A stretch of DNA of 7,509 nt from an uncultured Methanobrevibacter sp. (GTDB lineage Archaea; Methanobacteriota; Methanobacteria; Methanobacteriales; Methanobacteriaceae), in the NCBI RefSeq assembly GCF_937906425.1, contig NZ_CALCYR010000009.1:1-7509 (forward strand), written 5' to 3'. Made by a program: the position numbers and the translations under genes. Shown here in pieces: positions 6,201-7,509 of the stretch. The notes below the pieces were generated by a model. That model was not told the origin of the DNA. It saw only the letters and a list, made by a program, of their open reading frames with translations, and ran no database searches. Position 1 is the stretch's first letter. Each line of letters begins with the position of its first letter.

Positions 6201-7509
6201 GTAAATGGGGCAAATAATGCTAAAGTCAATTATACAGTAATCGTTAGTGATAAGGAAACTGGCAGTCTTTTAGGTGAGGCTTCAATAACTCCAAATGTAT
6301 TATATAATGGTAACCTTGGTAAGGACTTGGCTTATCCTGCTGGAACTATCGAATCCTTTAATAATGTCACTGTTAATGGTGGTGTCATCATTGAAACTTT
6401 AGCTGATTCCACTTATCTTGGTTCTAAAACCACTAATCGTACTGATGTTTGGACTGTAAATGTTCCTTCTGATGCTGCATTTGCTAACGCTTATGTTTAT
6501 GTTGCTTACAATTGGGATAAGACCAATGGAACTGTTCCTGTTTGGACCACTACATTCAATGGTGCAAGCCTTAGTCCTGTTGCAAGCTATAGGGACCAAT
6601 CCAACCTTGGTACCTATGGTAAATATGGATACGGATTAGTCATTTATGATGTTGCTGACCTTATTAAGGCTGGTGAAAACAGCTTTGTATTGAATAAAGA
6701 AGATGGTATGACTGCTGTTTATCCAAGCACTCTTGTAGCGTTATACAATGTGACTGAATCTGATACCTTAACTACTGTTTACATGTACAATGGTGCTGAC
6801 TTATTGTCCAATGCTAATAACTTTGACGGCAGACTCGTTGCAAGTGATTCTCTATTGACTGTAGAGAATATTGAAGATATTAAAGGTGCTGAACTTTATG
6901 TCTTTGCTGCAAGCGCTCAAACTGGTGAAGGTAACATAATTGTAAATGGTGAAGAATTTGCTAATGTCTGGAATGGTAGCAGTAACTCTGTTGATGCATA
7001 TATGATTGATTTAACTGATTCCATTAAGGAATCCAATGCTGTATCATTTGTTGCTACAGGTTCTACCATTTTAGCTCTTGAGCAAGTTGTTGTTGTTGAG
7101 AAATCCAATCCTTATGCTAAGGCAAGCTTAAGCTCTGAATATTCTAACTCTGCATTTGCAGGTACAAATAATGTATTGAAACTTAATTTAACCAATGTTG
7201 CAAGCGATTGCGATACTCTTGTAGTTGACTTCTATGTTGACGGCAAAAAGGTTAACAGCACTGAAATTGCTATTGATTACTTAGATAGCAAAGAATTGCT
7301 ATTGGTTGATGATACTATCAGACCTGTTACTGCTGATACAGTTAACGGTGCAGATAATGCTGTAGTCAATTACACTGTAATTGTTTCTGATAAGGCTACA
7401 GGTGATGTATTAGCTGAAGCTACCATTACTCCTAAAGTATTATATAATGGTAATCTTGGTAAGGACTTGGCTTATCCTGCTGGAACTATCGAATCCTTTA
7501 ATAATGTCA
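102..7509 (+). CDS. Giant secreted adhesin-like protein with beta-helix and CARDB/DUF3344 repeat array (3' end outside window)
   Basis: The frame is open from ATG 102 to the window edge, at least 2,469 codons, and is incomplete at the C-terminus. By residue: signal peptide 1-35; DUF3344-like module about 66-296; right-handed beta-helix about 302-713; Ig-like spacer about 714-819; then tandem CARDB-like plus DUF3344-like modules beginning near 820, 1199, 1579, 1959 and 2339. The composition is rich in Asn, Ser, Thr, Val and Asp with many N-X-S/T sequons, as in extracellular archaeal proteins. Family knowledge: methanogens such as Methanobrevibacter carry many such adhesin-like proteins, thought to mediate attachment to partners, feed particles or host surfaces. 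No enzymatic motif is visible. The start is 102 or, equally plausibly, 129, which gives a more compact signal peptide (MKNNK then a hydrophobic core). The ATG at 76 is out of frame. No C-terminal anchor can be seen. The extracellular adhesin-like class is firm; the ligand is unknown. Confidence 0.93.
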   Translation, partial: MKKNKKAKIMKNNKMFFLVSLIFITLVLSLGAASADDLSTVSEGSVSGGVDVATTAPFASGSTSAELSYDVPTDVNDVQYAGLYVNVYSGSAQPTYGAQSNISITSNGETSQIASEELVSTEGSTDGTVYTINNHTTKCYSDYHMIYDITDKVQGATGQLKFNVVNSKLNDYQFDGRIKLIGLVFAYNDGDNDQFDYWVNSGQAWINTGTANSNFDVGTLNPDYSSATLVNVALSSTDGSYTFNGGSLDNEIESNSASMYNYHKWDVTSSVRDNANTLVYSREGTFKNVLSVLTVNAPEYRNHVYVSPEGEGTGASAADPTTLVNAITNLVPYTMVHILDGTYAASKNDQYQIKVNNTYFVAENPGSAVFTGNDAYRIIRVYGTNVTLDGLTLTHGKGVGGTTYVDSDSKGAKFLNCIFRDNNHTSNGGSLYTQGENLIVEKCSFINNTGTGSNGGGSIYINALNATITDCSFEDSYAYRDGGAIRCVKDNLKVINSNFTNCIASAGGAIALNAKYVNVTNCIFTNNSANSSYTTYSGGNHTGGAIYWIGTYGVIDQCTFIGNTAPLTTNTAGGGAVHWAASSANGTIMNSVFKDNSAKNGGAVYWATSVEGRILNCAFENNDANSSGGAIYWRGDKSHIADSNFTSNHANQNGGAILSDFNVANFLDVANNQFVNNSADGLNYTIHNSGYLFLENNTIDSDYAIYNNKSIISTVYLAAIVNQTDIDSNIAYASVDDAVNIDVYIMDDNGNLINGEGLTVSINETADENLTISEFTLEEGVYKAAYTVKELGMYTVTPDYSYATDILSGTIVAGESLPSASVYMASEYANVSYAGTNNVVEVHLTNDGAFNLTYVVDFYVDSVKKDSSEVYLPINYNTVLMVEDDTIRPVTEATVNGEENDVVNYTVIVSNKETGEVLAESSIFPSVLYNGNLGKDLAYPAGTIESFRNITINGDIYVDSKFDYSAGSAVGRTDIWRIEMPEGSTVVNAFVYVAYNWDKTEGTLPVWNTSFNEVNITNAVAYRDQSNLGKYGTYGYGLVVYDVSELVNTNGSNIFSLGKISGFTAVYPSTFVILYNVTESDTIKNVYMFNGADLLANTNNTAGRVPSSNGVLDVELGESLVSADLYVFAASAQEGEGNLIVNDEEFTNVWNGSANSIETYAVDMTDSIKESNNVSFVATGSTILALQQFLVLEYDAVSADVSLSSEYSGAAFAGTDNVLKVNVTNDGLVGNDYFVKLYADGLEVDVDELSLAVGESSVILLTDDTIRPVTADTVNGASTTKVNYTAVVCDKESGDILAEATLTPTLWYNGNLGKDLAYPAGTIESFNNVTVNGGVIIETLADSTYLGSKTTNRTDVWTVNVPSDAAFANAYVYVAYNWDKTNGTVPVWTTTFNGASLSPVASYRDQSNLGTYGKYGYGLVIYDVADLIKAGENSFVLNKEDGMTAVYPSTLVALYNVTESDTLTTVYMYNGADLLSNANNFDGRLVASDSLLTVENIEDIKGAELYVFAASAQTGEGNIIVNGEEFANVWNGSSNSVDAYMIDLTDSIKESNAVSFVATGSTILALEQVVVVEKSNPYAKASLSSEYSNSAFAGTNNVLKLNLTNVASDCDTLVVDFYVDGKKVNSTEIAIDYLDSKELLLVDDTIRPVTADTVNGADNAVVNYTVIVSDKATGDVLAEATITPKVLYNGNLGKDLAYPAGTIESFNNVTVNGGVIIETLADSTYLGSKTTNRTDVWTVNVPSDAAFANAYVYVAYNWDKTNGTVPVWTTTFNGASLSPVASYRDQSNLGTYGKYGYGLVIYDVADLIKAGENSFVLNKEDGMTAVYPSTLVALYNVTESDTLTTVYMYNGADLLSNANNFNGRLVASNSVLDVEDIFDIENAELYIFAASAQTGEANLIINDEEFTNVWNGSANSVDEYLVDLTDSIKESNTVSFVATGSTILALEQFVVVEKYNPHANLALSSEYSNAAFAGTNNVLKLNVSSVARDGTTFVVDFYVDGNKVNSSEINLDNGESTELLLTDDIIRPITEDTVNGANNAKVNYTVIVSDKETGSLLGEASITPNVLYNGNLGKDLAYPAGTIESFNNVTVNGGVIIETLADSTYLGSKTTNRTDVWTVNVPSDAAFANAYVYVAYNWDKTNGTVPVWTTTFNGASLSPVASYRDQSNLGTYGKYGYGLVIYDVADLIKAGENSFVLNKEDGMTAVYPSTLVALYNVTESDTLTTVYMYNGADLLSNANNFDGRLVASDSLLTVENIEDIKGAELYVFAASAQTGEGNIIVNGEEFANVWNGSSNSVDAYMIDLTDSIKESNAVSFVATGSTILALEQVVVVEKSNPYAKASLSSEYSNSAFAGTNNVLKLNLTNVASDCDTLVVDFYVDGKKVNSTEIAIDYLDSKELLLVDDTIRPVTADTVNGADNAVVNYTVIVSDKATGDVLAEATITPKVLYNGNLGKDLAYPAGTIESFNNV
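297..989 (+). other. N-terminal DUF3344-like module
   Basis: Residues about 66-296 contain YAGLYVNVYSG, SDYHMIYDITD, GRIKLIGLVFAYNDGD, YWVNSGQAW and a closing WDVTSSVRDNANTLVY followed by VLSVLTV. This pattern (paired beta lobes, each with a Y-D-[IV]-T or W-D-V-T strand, and 'AYNDGD') is what I recognise as the DUF3344 family of archaeal surface proteins, whose function is unknown. The same skeleton recurs in the C-terminal array, for example GLVIYDVADLI and IDLTDSIKESN. This looks like a distant paralogue of the repeat domains, present once before the beta-helix. The assignment comes from pattern recall, not a profile search. Confidence 0.65.
1005..2240 (+). other. Right-handed parallel beta-helix domain with GGAI/FxxN turns
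   Basis: Residues about 302-713 begin with NHVYVSPEGEGTGAS, the typical opening of pectate-lyase-like extracellular domains, followed by a 'DGTY' strand. Nine turns carry a GG[AGS][IVL] motif (NGGSLY, DGGAIRC, AGGAIAL, TGGAIYW, GGGAVHW, NGGAVYW, SGGAIYW, NGGAIL and similar; residues about 427-657). They alternate with 'N-C-x-F-x-x-N' strands (NCIFRDN, KCSFINN, NCIFTNN, QCTFIGN, NCAFENN). The layout matches beta-helix surface proteins, including chlamydial Pmp-type repeats. Regular Cys and Asn ladders suggest stacked side chains inside the helix. No pectate lyase catalytic signature was seen, so a structural or carbohydrate-binding role is more likely than an enzyme. Confidence 0.85.
2241..2558 (+). 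other. Ig-like spacer domain
   Basis: Residues about 714-819 form one beta-sandwich-sized segment. It contains DDAVNIDVYIMDDNGNLI, GEGLTVSINE, then LEEGVYKAAYTV and LGMYTVTPDY. The pattern 'V.V.V.D..G..I.G..V...' followed by 'G.Y...Y.....G.YTV' is that of Big_1/invasin-like Ig domains common in archaeal adhesins. It links the beta-helix to the tandem array and occurs once. Confidence 0.6.
2559..3695 (+). repeat. Module U0: diverged CARDB + DUF3344 repeat (379 codons)
   Basis: This is the first and most diverged member of the array, residues 820-1198, 1,137 bp long and one codon shorter than the later units. It has a CARDB-like half (SEYANVSYAGTNNVVEVHLT, DFYVDSVKKDSSEV, DDTIRPVTEATVNG) and a DUF3344-like half (NLGKDLAYPAGTIESF, YVAYNWDKTEG, YGLVVYDVSEL, YPSTFVILYNVTES, LYVFAASAQ, NVWNG, SIKESNNVSFVATGSTI). 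Codons differ from U1-U3 across most of its length, so it has escaped the homogenisation seen downstream. Confidence 0.9.
3696..4835 (+). repeat. Module U1: CARDB + DUF3344 repeat (380 codons)
   Basis: Residues 1199-1578. The CARDB-like half (3696 to about 4028) is distinctive at both DNA and protein level (LYADGLEVDVDELSL, VVCDKESGD, TPTLWYNG). The DUF3344-like half from 4029 onward is identical base for base to that of U3, and partly to that of U2. The switch from unique to identical sequence is abrupt at 4028/4029. Confidence 0.93.
4029..5229 (+). repeat. Long direct repeat, copy 1 (1,201 bp or more, offset 2,280 bp)
   Basis: This block is identical to 6309-7509. It spans the DUF3344-like half of U1 and the CARDB-like half of U2. 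The left edge is set by mismatches at 4021, 4022 and 4028; the right edge is set only by the window end, so the true repeat may be longer. Confidence 0.95.
4035..4507 (+). repeat. 473-bp identical core, copy 1 (of three)
   Basis: This segment is identical to 5175-5647 and 6315-6787. It encodes the first lobe of the DUF3344-like half, from LGKDLAYPAGTIES through YVAYNWDKTNGTVPVW and YGLVIYDVADL to TESDTLTTVYM. The edges were read by eye: the nearest mismatches against U2 are 4034 (C against T at 5174) and 4508 (C against T at 5648). Confidence 0.95.
4836..5975 (+). repeat. Module U2: CARDB + DUF3344 repeat (380 codons)
   Basis: Residues 1579-1958. Its CARDB-like half (KASLSSEYSNSAFAGTNN, VASDCDTLVVDFYVDG) is identical to that of U4. 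Its DUF3344-like half shares the 473-bp core (5175-5647) with U1 and U3, then diverges from 5648 onward (NNFNGRLVASNSVLDVED, NLIINDEEFTNVWNG). It therefore alternates with U1/U3 as a second repeat type. Confidence 0.93.
5175..5647 (+). repeat. 473-bp identical core, copy 2
   Basis: The middle copy. The sequence on its right (5648-6308) differs at many positions from the matching part of U1 and U3, at both synonymous and replacement sites, while the core has none. This contrast marks recent homogenisation. Confidence 0.95.
5976..7115 (+). repeat. Module U3: CARDB + DUF3344 repeat (380 codons)
   Basis: Residues 1959-2338. The CARDB-like half (NVSSVARDGTTFVVDFYVDG, DDIIRPITEDTVNG, SLLGEASITPNVLYNG) is unique to this unit. 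From 6309 onward it is identical to U1 at an offset of 2,280 bp. U3 is thus a U1-type DUF3344 half joined to a different CARDB half. Confidence 0.93.
6315..6787 (+). repeat. 473-bp identical core, copy 3
   Basis: The third copy lies inside the longer 1,201-bp identity with U1, so it continues without mismatch on both sides relative to copy 1 (from 6309 to the window end). Confidence 0.95.
7116..7509 (+). repeat. Module U4: start of a fifth repeat, cut by the window edge
   Basis: Residues 2339-2469 comprise a complete CARDB-like half identical to that of U2, plus the first bases of another DUF3344-like half (NLGKDLAYPAGTIES). Identity to 4836-5229 has no mismatch. The gene therefore continues with at least one more module, and the total copy number is not visible here. 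Confidence 0.93.

Larger units (their letters stand above)
6309..7509 (+). repeat. Long direct repeat, copy 2 (1,201 bp or more, offset 2,280 bp)
   Basis: Identical to 4029-5229 with no mismatch seen. The offset is exactly two 1,140-bp modules, so the array shows a two-module higher-order period here. The copy runs off the window. Confidence 0.95.

Noticed and set aside
4119..6599. A 66-residue minus-strand ORF repeated at 4119-4319, 5259-5459 and 6399-6599
   Set aside because: It lies antisense within the large gene, recurs only because the DNA below it is the 1,140-bp repeat, starts at TTG, and has no family resemblance.
102..7508. Possible internal frameshift or stop in the large gene
   Set aside because: Reading the codons through the whole stretch gives one continuous frame with coherent domains and no stop.
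3696..7509. Repeat array considered as a CRISPR array or nested mobile element
   Set aside because: Units are 1,140 bp, in frame and protein-coding, with no short repeat/spacer structure, no inverted terminal repeats, no target-site duplication and no transposase.

Overview
The window holds one very large, incomplete protein-coding gene on the + strand, preceded by about 100 bases of AT-rich leader. From the ATG at 102 the frame stays open to the window edge, giving at least 2,469 codons with neither stop codon nor C-terminus in view. The architecture is that of an archaeal 'adhesin-like protein' of a gut or rumen methanogen. The best guess is Methanobrevibacter or a close Methanobacteriales relative. 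That rests on the AT-rich composition, the T-rich leader with a TTTATATT box, and a secreted protein combining a beta-helix, CARDB-like domains and DUF3344-like domains. The genus is inferred, not proven.

Layout: 1-101 is a promoter/leader with a TATA-like box and stacked T-runs. A 26/27-bp direct repeat (76-128) creates three closely spaced ATGs. The protein then runs: signal peptide (102-206); a divergent N-terminal DUF3344-like module (about 297-989); a right-handed beta-helix with nine GGA(I/V)-type turns and FxxN motifs (about 1005-2240); an Ig-like spacer (2241-2558); and a tandem array of about 380-residue modules from 2559 to the window end. Each module is a CARDB-like Ig domain followed by a DUF3344-like domain. 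Four modules are complete (U0-U3) and a fifth (U4) is cut by the window edge.

The main curiosity is the structure of this array. U0 is an old, diverged copy with a 1,137-bp period. U1-U4 have an exact 1,140-bp period. A 473-bp core is identical in U1, U2 and U3, while flanking parts have diverged. Over this, 4029-5229 is identical to 6309-7509 (1,201 bp, offset 2,280 bp), so the array has a two-module higher-order period. This indicates recent unequal recombination or gene conversion inside a surface-protein gene, and it is also a place where short-read assemblies collapse or misjoin.

Functionally, the protein should be exported by the Sec pathway and project from the cell: the CARDB/DUF3344 array would act as a variable-length stalk and the N-terminal beta-helix as the distal or ligand-facing part. 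How it is anchored cannot be seen here. No RNA gene, mobile element, CRISPR array or second protein-coding gene is supported.
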